Source of the DNA: Lachnospiraceae bacterium UBA2864
Lineage (GTDB): Bacteria; Bacillota; Clostridia; Lachnospirales; Lachnospiraceae
DNA length: 64,000 bases
Assembly: GCA_002350525.1 (NCBI GenBank)
Contig: DEFA01000050.1
Span: 286,875-350,874, forward strand
Direction of reading: 5' to 3'
Under the pieces are notes generated by a model. It did no database searches and had not been told where the DNA came from. It was given only the letters and a program-made list of their open reading frames with translations. Positions 43,305 through 53,412 of this stretch are shown here, piece after piece. Made by a program: the position numbers and the translations under genes. Each line of letters begins with the position of its first letter. The stretch's first letter is position 1.

Positions 43305-44721
43305 CTTCAGATTCCGTCTTCCACTCCGTAAATATCCGTGTACCCTGTCCCGGTTCACTTTCCACTCTTATCTTTGCGTCATGCTTATCGAGTATTATCG
43401 CAACCAGCGACATTCCGAGTCCCGCACCGCCTTCTTTTCTGGACCTTGACTTATCGGCCATATAGAATTCGTCAAAGAGTCGTTTTTTAGTCTCCTCATC
43501 CATTCCGATACCGCTGTCTTCAACGAGATATTCATATCTCACCTCTTCGCCTTCACTCTTCAGGCGTCCCTTAAAGCTTACGACCGCTCCCTCATCGGAA
43601 GCTTTTCTTGCATTATCGAGAAGATTGATGAATACAGTCTTTATAAGTTCCGTATCACCGTAAATGGTACCCTCTTCGAATTCCGTCTTAAGCACTATAT
43701 TCTTTCTGTCCATTATAGGCTTCATATGAAGAACTATCTGTTGCCCCAGTTCCTCGGCATCTATCTCTTCCATGAAAATGTCATTACCCTTCAGATATAT
43801 GAGATCAAAGAGCTTCTGAGACATATTCTCGAGTCTTCTTCCCTCCGAATAAATGTAATCCAGAGACATATCCCTCTCTTCCTCGGAAAGGTCCAGATGC
43901 CTCACTGAATCCGCATATCCTATTATGGTGGTCATCGGAGTTTTCATCTCATGGGTAAAGTCCGCCACGAACTGATCGCGTCGCTTAACCATATCTTTAA
44001 GCTCCTCCACATGTTCTTCCACCGAGCCCGCCATGGTATTGAAGTTTCCGGCCAGTTCACCCACCTCATCATCAGAATTCACATCGGCTCTTACCGTATA
44101 GTCTCCTCCCGATATCTGAGTAGTTATCTTATTCAGTTTTTCAAGCGGTCTGGTAAGAAGATATGTAACTACGTACATAATGAGTGCCGACAGCGCCAGC
44201 ACTATAACCGAAATGATCTTCAGAAATCTGAGATTATCACTCAGCTGGGTATAAACCCCTGTTATGTCCTTACGTGTGATGATATATAGATTTGCCTTAT
44301 TAATATAGCCGGGAGAACTGATATAGACATAGTACTGTTTCCCGTTATCATGATATATATACTGCTTGCTTCCGGCTCCCGTTAATTCCTTTGGAATCTC
44401 CTCCTCCGCTCCGTCTCCCGAATATACAACTTCATCCTCAAGCACTATATACAGTACACTTCCCGAAAGAAGCATGCCCGAATCAACTCTCTTTGCAATC
44501 CTGCTGACGTCTTTCTTCAGAGTATACTTTCCGGAATTAAGGATTTCCAGCAGCTCATATTCCAGAGATGCCTTAACCATGTTATTCTCCGATGCCGCAT
44601 TTCGAAGTTCGGAATCCAGTGCCTGCTTGTAATTTCTGTACACGAAGAGATACCCGGTAAAACCCAGTATTACGGACAGAATTATTAAGTTTATAAAAAG
44701 CACCTTATATCTGAACTTCAT
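43285..44721 (-). CDS. Sensor histidine kinase of the export locus
   Basis: The 478-residue kinase has TM helices at ~6-27 and ~166-189, flanking a ~135-residue outer sensor region, then HAMP (~190-240) and HisKA with H257 in DFTHEMKTP. The HATPase domain follows, with N-box INLLDNARKAS, EDSGIGMDEE and GAGLGMSLVAIILDKH. It pairs with the regulator encoded 16 bases upstream. The short sensor with two membrane helices suits detection of an envelope or peptide signal handled by the transporter. Confidence 0.95.
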   Translation of the reverse strand: MKFRYKVLFINLIILSVILGFTGYLFVYRNYKQALDSELRNAASENNMVKASLEYELLEILNSGKYTLKKDVSRIAKRVDSGMLLSGSVLYIVLEDEVVYSGDGAEEEIPKELTGAGSKQYIYHDNGKQYYVYISSPGYINKANLYIITRKDITGVYTQLSDNLRFLKIISVIVLALSALIMYVVTYLLTRPLEKLNKITTQISGGDYTVRADVNSDDEVGELAGNFNTMAGSVEEHVEELKDMVKRRDQFVADFTHEMKTPMTTIIGYADSVRHLDLSEEERDMSLDYIYSEGRRLENMSQKLFDLIYLKGNDIFMEEIDAEELGQQIVLHMKPIMDRKNIVLKTEFEEGTIYGDTELIKTVFINLLDNARKASDEGAVVSFKGRLKSEGEEVRYEYLVEDSGIGMDEETKKRLFDEFYMADKSRSRKEGGAGLGMSLVAIILDKHDAKIRVESEPGQGTRIFTEWKTESEDEETEE

Positions 44722-44737
44722 TACCGCACCTTAGTCA

Positions 44738-45394
44738 CTATCTTTCAACGATCTTGTAACCCATATTGTATACGGTTACCAGACTGTTCTTAAGTCCCGC
44801 CTTCTTTCTGATTCTCTGAACATGAAGATCCACTGTTCGGGTTTCCGCATCGGAATCGCCTCCCCAGACTTCCTCATATATCCTGTCTCTGTAAAGAGTT
44901 ATATTCTTATTTCTGAGGAACAGAACCAGCATCTCATATTCCTTAGGAGTAAGACGTATCTCTTCACCGGCTTTTGTAACTTCATTGCTTTCCGTATTTA
45001 CCGTAAGATCTTCCAGCGTAAGAATCTTCTCCGTCTTATCATATCGTCTCAGGACTATATTTACTCTTGCTATAAGTTCAAGCGGATCGAAAGGTTTGAT
45101 CATATAATCCTCGGCTCCCGAGGTCAGACCGTGAAGCCGGTCATCTATGGTTGCCCTCGCCGTAATAAATATCACAGGAATCTGAAGAGGTTTTATATAA
45201 TCCATGACTTCAAAGCCGTCAGCTCCCGGAAGCATCACATCCAGAAGCACCAGATCGAAATGTTCCGAGTCGACTCTCGCTATGGCATCCAGTCCGTTAT
45301 ATACCGCCTCACAATCATAGCCTTCTTTTCTGAGATTCAGCCTGATCAGATCTGAAATCGGCTTTTCATCTTCCACAACAAGTATCCTTATCAT
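44738..45394 (-). CDS. OmpR-family response regulator of the export locus
   Basis: The 218-residue regulator has a receiver domain with D52 in LLDVMLPG, T at FITARA and K in MIKPFDP. A winged-helix output domain follows (LTPKEYEMLVLFLRNKN, RTVDLHVQRIRKKAG). It is encoded between the lipoproteins and the kinase, 24 bases after the last lipoprotein. It probably controls the whole unit from the promoter upstream of 56832. Its sequence differs from the orphan regulator at 5234. Confidence 0.95.
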   Translation of the reverse strand: MIRILVVEDEKPISDLIRLNLRKEGYDCEAVYNGLDAIARVDSEHFDLVLLDVMLPGADGFEVMDYIKPLQIPVIFITARATIDDRLHGLTSGAEDYMIKPFDPLELIARVNIVLRRYDKTEKILTLEDLTVNTESNEVTKAGEEIRLTPKEYEMLVLFLRNKNITLYRDRIYEEVWGGDSDAETRTVDLHVQRIRKKAGLKNSLVTVYNMGYKIVER

Positions 45395-45418
45395 ATCTCC
45401 ACCTTATTCCGTACCGTT

Positions 45419-47080
45419 TTACTCTTCCGCAGCTCCGGTGACATCTTCCGCATCCTTCTGCTCGACGATTCCTTCACCTTCAATATCCGCCCATGTGATA
45501 TTATGATTCTCCCAGCTGCCGTTCATCAGCTCGTCATATCCTTCATTTCCTCTGGCGTATCCCGAATACGGATCTCCCAGATTATCCTTTACCTTGATGA
45601 AGTTTCCGTCAAGTGCATTTATTATCATACAAGGCATATCATAGGGAGCTCTGTGATTTTCCAGCATCGGATCATACAGATTTCCGTAAAAAATATATGC
45701 CGGAACATAGGTATACTCGTTCCTGTTTTCCTCAGATCTTATAGGAAAATTGATCAGTCTTAACTCTGTACATTCAACGGAAACCGGCGCATTTTCAGGC
45801 TGAATATTCCACGCATCCGCGTTGTTTATATTGTCCATTATAATATCTTTTGCATCGTTTGCACTGATTATTTTTGAAGCCGTCTCAATACTAGTTATCT
45901 TCACCGGATTGACCATCTGGCATGCTGCCACACCGTTTTCACTTACATAAACCTTAATGTATGTATTAACATTCATGGTATTATGATCTTCCGTATAGAG
46001 TTCAAACCATATATCACCCTGTTCGATAACTCTATCCTTTCCGCCTCCCGGAACAAATGTAAATACATATCCCATTTCACCCTCGGAAGCCTGACTCTGA
46101 AGAACCGCAGGTAATCCTCTGTATACATAAAAGTTGGTATCATAACCGTGCATATGATAATATCTTGTCGGTTCATCTCCGGAAAAAAGATAATCACCGA
46201 AACCTATGGTCTTTACAAATTCCTCTGCTTCTCCGAGAAGATTTTCAGGATATGTACCGTCATTAAAAGAAGGTGTATTTACTTCTCCGATCGTACCCGG
46301 CACTCCGTTAAAGAAATCTCTCATATCGGATCTGTATATCGTGCATACACGTCCGTCTATGGCAAAACCGAGAGGTGCCTCAACATATTCATCATGGTGT
46401 CTGTTACCGAAGTACATTATATATTCTTCACCGCCGATACTTCCGATATATCCGCCGTACGAATAATCATTTTGAACGGTTTCTTCTGCCGATTCCTTCT
46501 CTTCTTCAAGCTCACCGAGAATACTGTCTACTTCCTCTTCCAATTCTTTTTCGTAATCTCTGTCCGGGTTAATCGTATCATCAAATCCCGCATAAAGTTC
46601 TCTGACCGTTACGTCATCGGAATGAAGCATATTCTTAACATCGGTAAACATCTGTATATCGGCATCACATATCCTCTTTGTCCTGACAGAGTAGTCAAAT
46701 ACCTCAGGTTCACCTTCGAAGACATTGTCACACATATCTTTCATGAAGTCTTTGTCATAATCTCTCAGCTCCGCTTTCACCACACTTGCCGGTTCCTGCG
46801 AGTAATCTTTTACTTTTACGGATACCTTTACTTCATTGAAAGGCGGCTCGTCAAAGGAATATGTATCCGCCCAGACCTGCGGCTCTGCCGGTTCGGAGGC
46901 AGATGTTTCTTCTTTTGATTTTCCTTCCTCGGTCCCAACCTGTGTGACAACCGATTCCGTAACCTCTTCCATTCCGCTTACGGTCTCAGCCTTCTTCTCG
47001 CATCCCGTATTACCTGCGATCATTAAAGTCGCACACATCAGCCCCATTATTTTTTTATTTACTTTCAACCTTTTCACCAT
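45419..47080 (-). CDS. Locus lipoprotein C (553 residues), family unknown
   Basis: Lipobox at NTGC (~24-27), followed by CEKKAETV and a low-complexity Glu/Ser/Ala linker. The mature part shares blocks with the two paralogues upstream: FDYSVRTKR, PDRDYEKELEEEVDS, NDYSYGGYIGSIGGEEY..MYFGNR, a YTYVPAYIFYGN block and a GNEGYDELMNGSW end. No catalytic motif is recognised. Its start codon shares one base with the stop of gene B (TAATG), so translation is coupled. It is anchored on the outer face of the membrane. Confidence 0.8.
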   Translation of the reverse strand: MVKRLKVNKKIMGLMCATLMIAGNTGCEKKAETVSGMEEVTESVVTQVGTEEGKSKEETSASEPAEPQVWADTYSFDEPPFNEVKVSVKVKDYSQEPASVVKAELRDYDKDFMKDMCDNVFEGEPEVFDYSVRTKRICDADIQMFTDVKNMLHSDDVTVRELYAGFDDTINPDRDYEKELEEEVDSILGELEEEKESAEETVQNDYSYGGYIGSIGGEEYIMYFGNRHHDEYVEAPLGFAIDGRVCTIYRSDMRDFFNGVPGTIGEVNTPSFNDGTYPENLLGEAEEFVKTIGFGDYLFSGDEPTRYYHMHGYDTNFYVYRGLPAVLQSQASEGEMGYVFTFVPGGGKDRVIEQGDIWFELYTEDHNTMNVNTYIKVYVSENGVAACQMVNPVKITSIETASKIISANDAKDIIMDNINNADAWNIQPENAPVSVECTELRLINFPIRSEENRNEYTYVPAYIFYGNLYDPMLENHRAPYDMPCMIINALDGNFIKVKDNLGDPYSGYARGNEGYDELMNGSWENHNITWADIEGEGIVEQKDAEDVTGAAEE

Positions 47081-48807
47081 TATTCTTCACCTTTGCTAAA
47101 CTTAGGCCAGCCTTGTGCTTTATAATTTATATATCCCACATTTCCGTTCTGCCATCCCGAAGGGTAATTCTCCATCTGTTCCCCGGCTTTTATAATACTT
47201 CCGTCAAATGCATTTATTATAAGGAACGGAAGCGGAGTATCGTTATAATCCGCAAAATAGAGTATATAACACGGAATAAAAGTATATTCTTCAGGATTAT
47301 CTGTGGAATGAATAGGAAAATATGTAAGTCCCAGATCGGTTACGTTGAACAGTACCTGCTTACCGTTAACCGGTATATTCCAAAGATTCTTATCATCAAC
47401 ACTCTGTCTTACTATATCCTTAACCTCTTCCGCGTCTAAGATTCCGTTAACCTTCTCCTCCTTTGTTATATTCAGAGGATTTACTATCTGACATCCCAAC
47501 ACTCCTTTTGAATTCACATATACATCTACGTATGAATGCGTCTTCAGAGCATCTCCGGATTCCATATACTCATCATATTGAATGTCATCCATCGGTCTCT
47601 GTTCCGCATAATCATAAGAAGTACCGAATCTTAAAATGCTTCCGTCCTTAAACTGATTTTTGAGAACAGTCATATCGTAACCGTTGGCATACATGAATTT
47701 ATCTGTAGCGGCGTTGGTCCAGAAAAGAGGCATTTCCCACCCTGAGAAACTATATGAATCGAATCCCATTTTTTCGATAAATGCTTCGGCTTCATTCACC
47801 ATATTATCATCATATGCGGCAGGATTCTCCTCATGAAGTCCTTCGGATTCATCATATGTAAGATAATCTTCAAAAGGATCATATACCAGACAGTTCTTTC
47901 TGAATAACGGATTGTCCGGATCCTCCGTCTTCTCTATAACCTGACCTGTTTCAAGTTCGACAGTATCATTATTTCCCGCAAACATTGTCTCAAGGTTGCT
48001 TCTCATAACTGTTATAACTCTGCCGTTCATCTGAGTTGAATCGATGGATGAGTAGTATTCATTGAGATTTCTGTTTCCGAAATACATGTAGTATTCTTCT
48101 CCGTCGATCTTACCGATGTATCCCTGATACGAATAATCGTTTTCTATAGTCTCGGGAGCATTCTGTGCCTCCTCTTCAAGCCTTGCTATATCCCTTTCTA
48201 TTACAGCTTTATCAAATTCCTCTGTTCCCTGTCTGTATTCGATATTATCAGGTGCCACAAGATAATTCACCTTATAAAAGCCGAACACATATTCCTTAAG
48301 CTTATCTCTGTCGTATTTTTCGACATTCTCAGCCATTTCATAGGCCTGCTTATATACACTTATCATATCTTCGTATACACGCTTTGTCCCGGATCCGAAA
48401 TCATATACTTCGACTTCTCCGGAATCGAAGGTCTTGTCGCAGAGCTCATGAATATAGTCCTTATCAAATGCCTCCATCTCCACCGTATAAGCCGAGTATT
48501 CCTCTGACTTAATGTAATCCGGTATAGTGACATCAACATCGACATATTCGAATCCCGAACCGGAACCTTCTATCTTCTCCTTCCACTTTTCGCCCGGCAT
48601 TTCGGTAAAATATTCTATATCCGTAGAGGTTTCATCACCCGGTTCAGCCGCTGTTTCATCTTCATCAGTTCCTGCGGCCGATGCTTCATCCGGCGCAGCA
48701 ACGGAAGAGCCTTCTACCACTTCGGCTTTTTTCTCACATCCCACGGTTCCGAGCATCATAGATGCCGAAAGAATAATTCCGAGTGATCTTAATCCTAACT
48801 TTTTCAT
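47080..48807 (-). CDS. Locus lipoprotein B (575 residues), family unknown
   Basis: Starts at ATG 48807 (GGAGG 11 bases before; an upstream TTG gives 6 more residues). Lipobox GTVGC is followed by EKKAEVVEG and an acidic linker. Shared blocks with A and C: ITIPDYIKSEEY-like strand, NDYSYQGYIGKIDGEEYYMY with FGNRNLNEY, KDIVRQSVDDKNLWNIP, EYTFIPCYILYF, and GWQNGNVGYINY near the end. It has no known fold by eye. The spacing to gene A is 26 bases. Confidence 0.8.
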   Translation of the reverse strand: MKKLGLRSLGIILSASMMLGTVGCEKKAEVVEGSSVAAPDEASAAGTDEDETAAEPGDETSTDIEYFTEMPGEKWKEKIEGSGSGFEYVDVDVTIPDYIKSEEYSAYTVEMEAFDKDYIHELCDKTFDSGEVEVYDFGSGTKRVYEDMISVYKQAYEMAENVEKYDRDKLKEYVFGFYKVNYLVAPDNIEYRQGTEEFDKAVIERDIARLEEEAQNAPETIENDYSYQGYIGKIDGEEYYMYFGNRNLNEYYSSIDSTQMNGRVITVMRSNLETMFAGNNDTVELETGQVIEKTEDPDNPLFRKNCLVYDPFEDYLTYDESEGLHEENPAAYDDNMVNEAEAFIEKMGFDSYSFSGWEMPLFWTNAATDKFMYANGYDMTVLKNQFKDGSILRFGTSYDYAEQRPMDDIQYDEYMESGDALKTHSYVDVYVNSKGVLGCQIVNPLNITKEEKVNGILDAEEVKDIVRQSVDDKNLWNIPVNGKQVLFNVTDLGLTYFPIHSTDNPEEYTFIPCYILYFADYNDTPLPFLIINAFDGSIIKAGEQMENYPSGWQNGNVGYINYKAQGWPKFSKGEE

Positions 48808-48833
48808 ATAATACTTTTCCTCCAAAATTCTGT

Positions 48834-50576
48834 TTATTCATCTGATGTATCTTCGGTTTTCTTCTCGTATCTTTTCCATCCGTCCTGCAGATACAAAACA
48901 TAACCCACATTTCCGTTCTCGGCTCCCTTCGGATAATCATCCAGCTGGGCCTCTGCATTTATTATGCTTCCGTCAATTGCATTTATAAGTATAAAAGGAT
49001 TGGATGTCTGACTCATCGCCGGAATAAGAATTCCCGTAGCCGTATTGGCTCTCTGTGCTTCCGCTTCCACTTCATCCATCCGTTGTTTATATACCGCATA
49101 ACACGGAATAAATGTATATTCATCGGAATTTTCCTCGGACTGTACAGGGAACTGTATAAGCTTCACATTTTCCACATCGAAGGTGTTAACCTTCTTGTCC
49201 GTCGGAATATTCCACTGTTCTTTGTCATTTACGCTGTCTCTTACAATGTCCTTCAGGCTTTCCCTATCTATCATTGTATCGACCGGGTTACTGCTTATCA
49301 GCGTTACCGGATTATATATCTGACATCCTACAATACCTTTTTCGTTTACCATTACATCTATATAAGAATTATAGTCCAGACTGTCGCCTCCCCGGACATA
49401 ATCGGCCATAGTAATATCATAGTCTTCCAGAATATCGGTGCTCTCCGGTTTAAGCTCAAATCTGAGAACCCATCCGTCAGAGTTTATCATCTGCGGAATA
49501 GACATCTTATAGCCGTTTGCGAATATGAATCCGTCAGTTACCGCATTTCCCCACAATAATTCTTCGGTCTTATCCGGATTATATATATAATCACCGTACC
49601 CTATATCTTCCAGAAATTGTCCGGCCTTTTCCACATACGAGGCATCTGCCTCTTCTTTAACATTCACATATGCGATATGTGAAGTCGAACCTCCGTCCGA
49701 GATGATCGAATTATTCTTATAAAGCGGGCTGTCGGCATCAGTCTCCGGGGTTATGACATTCATTTCATCAAAATAGATTTCTTCCTTCTTTCCCTGATAT
49801 TCCGACTGAAGATTCCTTTTCATTATGGTTATCACCCGACCGTTCCACTGGGTCGAAACAGGTGATGACATATATTCGTCCAGATTTCTGTTTCCGAAGT
49901 ACATATAGTAATCTTCTCCGTTTATCTTACCCGTATAGCCCTGATAACTGTAGTCGTTAGGAAGTGTTTCCGGAGCCTTCTCCCTCTCGTCTTTAAGCCG
50001 CTCCACATCTTTTTCTATCTCCGACCTCTCCATCGGCTCGAGATTTTCTCTCAGCTCAAAGTATCCGCTGGACATGATCCCGTAAACGTAAAAATTGAAA
50101 GCTCCGGGATATTTCTCCTTCAGAAAATCATAATATACTTCTGTATCCTCGTAATATCCGATAAGTTCATCATATACCGCCTTCGTCTTACTGCCGTAAT
50201 CGAAGACCTGTACGGTATCCTTATCAAAGACTCTGTCACACATTTCCTCTGCGAATGCAGGACCGAATTCATCCATTTTCACTTTATATGTATTAAATTC
50301 CATATCACTGTAATCATACAGTGTCGCATTAACATTTATACTTTCGAAGCCGTCTCCTTCGCCGGTTATCGTCTCGGACCATCGCTCCGAAGACCTTTCC
50401 TCAGGCTGAGCGGAAACCTTATCACCGTCGGTACTTGCCTGTGTTTCTTTCTCCGCCTCCGTTACTACTTCGGTGTTACCTTCGATAACCTCCGCCCGTT
50501 TCTCGCAGCCCGCGCATGACACAGCCATAGCTGCCGCAAGAATCATGAACTGATATCTGTGTCCCCTTTTTATCAT
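48834..50576 (-). CDS. Locus lipoprotein A (580 residues), family unknown
   Basis: Lipobox SCAGC and CEKRAEVIEG mark the N-terminus. The mature part repeats the paralogue blocks: VNATLYDYSDMEF, NDYSYQGYTGKINGEDYYMY with FGNRNLDEYM, KDIVRDSVNDKEQWNIP, EYTFIPCYAVYK and GAENGNVGYVLY. It looks closest to B by these blocks. It directly follows the permease gene (13 bases), suggesting a function outside the membrane on the same substrate as the transporter. Confidence 0.8.
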   Translation of the reverse strand: MIKRGHRYQFMILAAAMAVSCAGCEKRAEVIEGNTEVVTEAEKETQASTDGDKVSAQPEERSSERWSETITGEGDGFESINVNATLYDYSDMEFNTYKVKMDEFGPAFAEEMCDRVFDKDTVQVFDYGSKTKAVYDELIGYYEDTEVYYDFLKEKYPGAFNFYVYGIMSSGYFELRENLEPMERSEIEKDVERLKDEREKAPETLPNDYSYQGYTGKINGEDYYMYFGNRNLDEYMSSPVSTQWNGRVITIMKRNLQSEYQGKKEEIYFDEMNVITPETDADSPLYKNNSIISDGGSTSHIAYVNVKEEADASYVEKAGQFLEDIGYGDYIYNPDKTEELLWGNAVTDGFIFANGYKMSIPQMINSDGWVLRFELKPESTDILEDYDITMADYVRGGDSLDYNSYIDVMVNEKGIVGCQIYNPVTLISSNPVDTMIDRESLKDIVRDSVNDKEQWNIPTDKKVNTFDVENVKLIQFPVQSEENSDEYTFIPCYAVYKQRMDEVEAEAQRANTATGILIPAMSQTSNPFILINAIDGSIINAEAQLDDYPKGAENGNVGYVLYLQDGWKRYEKKTEDTSDE

Positions 50577-50589
50577 ATCAACCTCCGAA

Positions 50590-53412
50590 TTAATCCTGTC
50601 CCATCTTTATAGCTTCCGTAATATTCATCTTCTTTATGAATCTTATTATTATCACCATGCACAGAATGATTGCCGTGATCATGACAGCTCCGATCCTTAT
50701 AAGTCCCGAATACGATGTATATACATTAAAGGCTATGCTGTGCTTCTCCGGAAGATATATACAGCTTATAAGCTTTATAAAGAGTATCGATGATGCGGCG
50801 CCTACAACTACACTGGATATAAGCGATGTGACTGTACTGAAAATGTGTTCCTTGACAAGCATGCCGTTGATGCCTTTCATTCCGAGTCCCATGGCTCTGT
50901 ACACACCGAAATACATCTGTCTCGAATTAATGGATGTAAGCCAGTATATGAGAAATCCTATGATACATATGATCATTGATACTATAAAGCTTATATTGAA
51001 CAGTCCGTTGGTTATAAGAAGCACCGCCGAACCGAATACATTATCTATCTCCTCATCCATATCCGTAAGTTTGTCATAACCTATGCCAAGCTCGGAAAGA
51101 GCTTTTGCCACATCCTGTATATCCGTTCCTTCACTGAGGTCCATCCATATTTCAGGAGGTATTTCCCCATAGGATATCTTCAGATTGGCCGAATTCACAA
51201 CTGCCAGGTATCTCTTATTCTCTGCGATCCCTGAGGCTTCCTCGGTATAAAAATATCCGTTGAATCCGGGAAATGCATCAAGTATTCCCACTACCTGCAC
51301 ATGCATTGATTTTGTAATATCCTGATCTTCAAGCTGTGACTCGAGTTTCAGTTCGATCGTATCACCTATACCGACACTGAAGTCCTCCGCAAGATCTCTC
51401 GATATGATCGCACCGTTGCTTATATATGCGAGTGCATTCAGATCCTCATACCAGTGATGATCGTTAAGCATGATGTCAAAGTCCGATGTTTTACCGAACT
51501 CCGCTGTATCTACACCGTACAGCATGACGTCCTTTACCTTACCCTTTTTACTTGTGCTGATGATCAGCTTATCTGTTTTATATACCTGAGTCATGGAGTC
51601 GACCAGACCGTCGTCTTTAAGCCTGAGTATGTCACTGTAATCCGGTCCCTTAACCGTCCATCCCGAAGAAGCTTCCTTACCCTCAGGCCTTATAACATAT
51701 GAAGGCTCAAGTATCGCTTCGGTTCCGATATCATTCTTCAGCCTGTCTCTCTTGTTCTTATTAACTGTCTTCGCAAGATTTGCGTTATATATTCCCATGG
51801 CTATCGTGATTATGAGAAAGACCGATATAACCCATGATTTTCTTCTGGTCCTTATGACCTCGAGGAAAGCGGCCAGCGTAGCCGGTTTCCATTTCTTCTC
51901 TCTGAGTTTATAGATTCCCGTGATGATAAGCCTTGATATCCTTATCATGAAAAATGCTGCACCGAAGGTAAAGAGCTCTGCATCTATAAGACACAACGGA
52001 TCCGCAACCTTTCCCGACAGGATCTCCATGATCATAACATCTTTTTGTCTTATGTAATTATATAGCAGGTACAGTGATATACCCAGCAGGATGATATCCA
52101 GAAAATACTTTTCGACAAAATTGCCTTTTCCTGCTTTTCCCGCTCTTCTTCCGCCTGTGAGGATAGTGTTCTTTGAAATCTTTAGTATCGGCATTATCAT
52201 CAGGATTATAACCAGCGGAAATGCTATGGCCAGCGATATAAGTATCTCAGGCCTGAATGTATATATACCTGTTTCTCTTATCTTAAATGACAGAAAATCA
52301 ACCGATGATGCTCCTGCCTTGCACATAAGATAACCGAGTATTACTCCCGGAATGACCGAAGCGGCTGTAAGGAAAAGCGACTGGATGGTATATTGCCATA
52401 TAATGGTCATCCTCGGGATACCCCTGCTTCGAAGAACATTTATTTCCTGTTCTTCTGCATCTGCTATCCTGTCTGATACCATATAGATAAATATCAGGAG
52501 CAGAATTAGTAACGGAATTATAATGGAAACGATAATAACCTTCACTTGTTTTGCAGTCTCCGAATATTTACTGAATAATTCCGTAAAATTGCAGTTAAAT
52601 GTTTTATCAAGCTTACCGAACTGGCTGATATAATCGGCTGTAGCTCTGATGTTACTGCCGTTTATCTTTCTGTAATCGATCATTTCGTTTATATCAACCG
52701 TAACTGTCTCAAAGTCAAAATCACGAATGATCTTATCAAATTCTTCTTCTTTTACGATGAGAATATTGCTGTATTGTCTGAGACTTACATGCCAGTAATA
52801 ATCCTCGTTATCCTTCTCGTCGGCAATCCCCACTACCTTCATTCTGAGAGGATTCCCATCCGTATCGGTAAGATTATTAAATGTGAGAGTCTCTCCTACC
52901 GTAAGGCTTAACTCATTCATCATATATCGTGACATATAACAAGGTATCACATCATCAGAAGCTTCATCTATATCCGTAAACTCGAGTTCCTTATCCATAT
53001 CCCCATATGTACCGATCAGGAGTGAAACCTGACTTGCCACAAGGTCCGAACTGAATCTCCCTCCGGTTATCTTATAGGTTTTCTGTGTACTTACAACCGG
53101 CAGCTCCAGATATCTGTTCCACTTATCCGTAATACTGTCAACCTGTGCATTAACCTCTTCAAGAGATCCGGCTTTCATATCTCCCTTTCCCGAATCATCT
53201 TTTGAGAAATGTGCTTTTGCGGATATAACTGCCGGATACTCCGCTCTATCTACGGCATACTGTTCAAAATCATACTGTATGACATCATCAAGTGCACCAC
53301 CCTCAAACATCGGAATCAGCGTGAGCACCGCTATAAGTACAACTATTCCGAAAAAAAGGCAGCTGTTTAACAGCTTTTGATTTCTCAATTTTTTATGAAT
53401 GAATTGCAGCAT
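50590..53412 (-). CDS. Large FtsX/MacB-type ABC permease, 940 residues
   Basis: About ten membrane helices: one near 17-35, a group of five or six between ~290 and ~530, and three at the C-terminus (~800-935). Two big outer regions, ~40-285 and ~555-790, resemble MacB periplasmic domains. The second half ends in FtsX-like helices (YWLTSINSRQMYFGVYRAMG). This duplicated layout matches LolC/E-like or bacitracin-resistance permeases, but it is fused as one long chain. With the two ATPases and the adaptor lipoproteins it should form the core of the machine. It overlaps the adaptor gene by one base. Confidence 0.88.
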   Translation of the reverse strand: MLQFIHKKLRNQKLLNSCLFFGIVVLIAVLTLIPMFEGGALDDVIQYDFEQYAVDRAEYPAVISAKAHFSKDDSGKGDMKAGSLEEVNAQVDSITDKWNRYLELPVVSTQKTYKITGGRFSSDLVASQVSLLIGTYGDMDKELEFTDIDEASDDVIPCYMSRYMMNELSLTVGETLTFNNLTDTDGNPLRMKVVGIADEKDNEDYYWHVSLRQYSNILIVKEEEFDKIIRDFDFETVTVDINEMIDYRKINGSNIRATADYISQFGKLDKTFNCNFTELFSKYSETAKQVKVIIVSIIIPLLILLLIFIYMVSDRIADAEEQEINVLRSRGIPRMTIIWQYTIQSLFLTAASVIPGVILGYLMCKAGASSVDFLSFKIRETGIYTFRPEILISLAIAFPLVIILMIMPILKISKNTILTGGRRAGKAGKGNFVEKYFLDIILLGISLYLLYNYIRQKDVMIMEILSGKVADPLCLIDAELFTFGAAFFMIRISRLIITGIYKLREKKWKPATLAAFLEVIRTRRKSWVISVFLIITIAMGIYNANLAKTVNKNKRDRLKNDIGTEAILEPSYVIRPEGKEASSGWTVKGPDYSDILRLKDDGLVDSMTQVYKTDKLIISTSKKGKVKDVMLYGVDTAEFGKTSDFDIMLNDHHWYEDLNALAYISNGAIISRDLAEDFSVGIGDTIELKLESQLEDQDITKSMHVQVVGILDAFPGFNGYFYTEEASGIAENKRYLAVVNSANLKISYGEIPPEIWMDLSEGTDIQDVAKALSELGIGYDKLTDMDEEIDNVFGSAVLLITNGLFNISFIVSMIICIIGFLIYWLTSINSRQMYFGVYRAMGLGMKGINGMLVKEHIFSTVTSLISSVVVGAASSILFIKLISCIYLPEKHSIAFNVYTSYSGLIRIGAVMITAIILCMVIIIRFIKKMNITEAIKMGQD

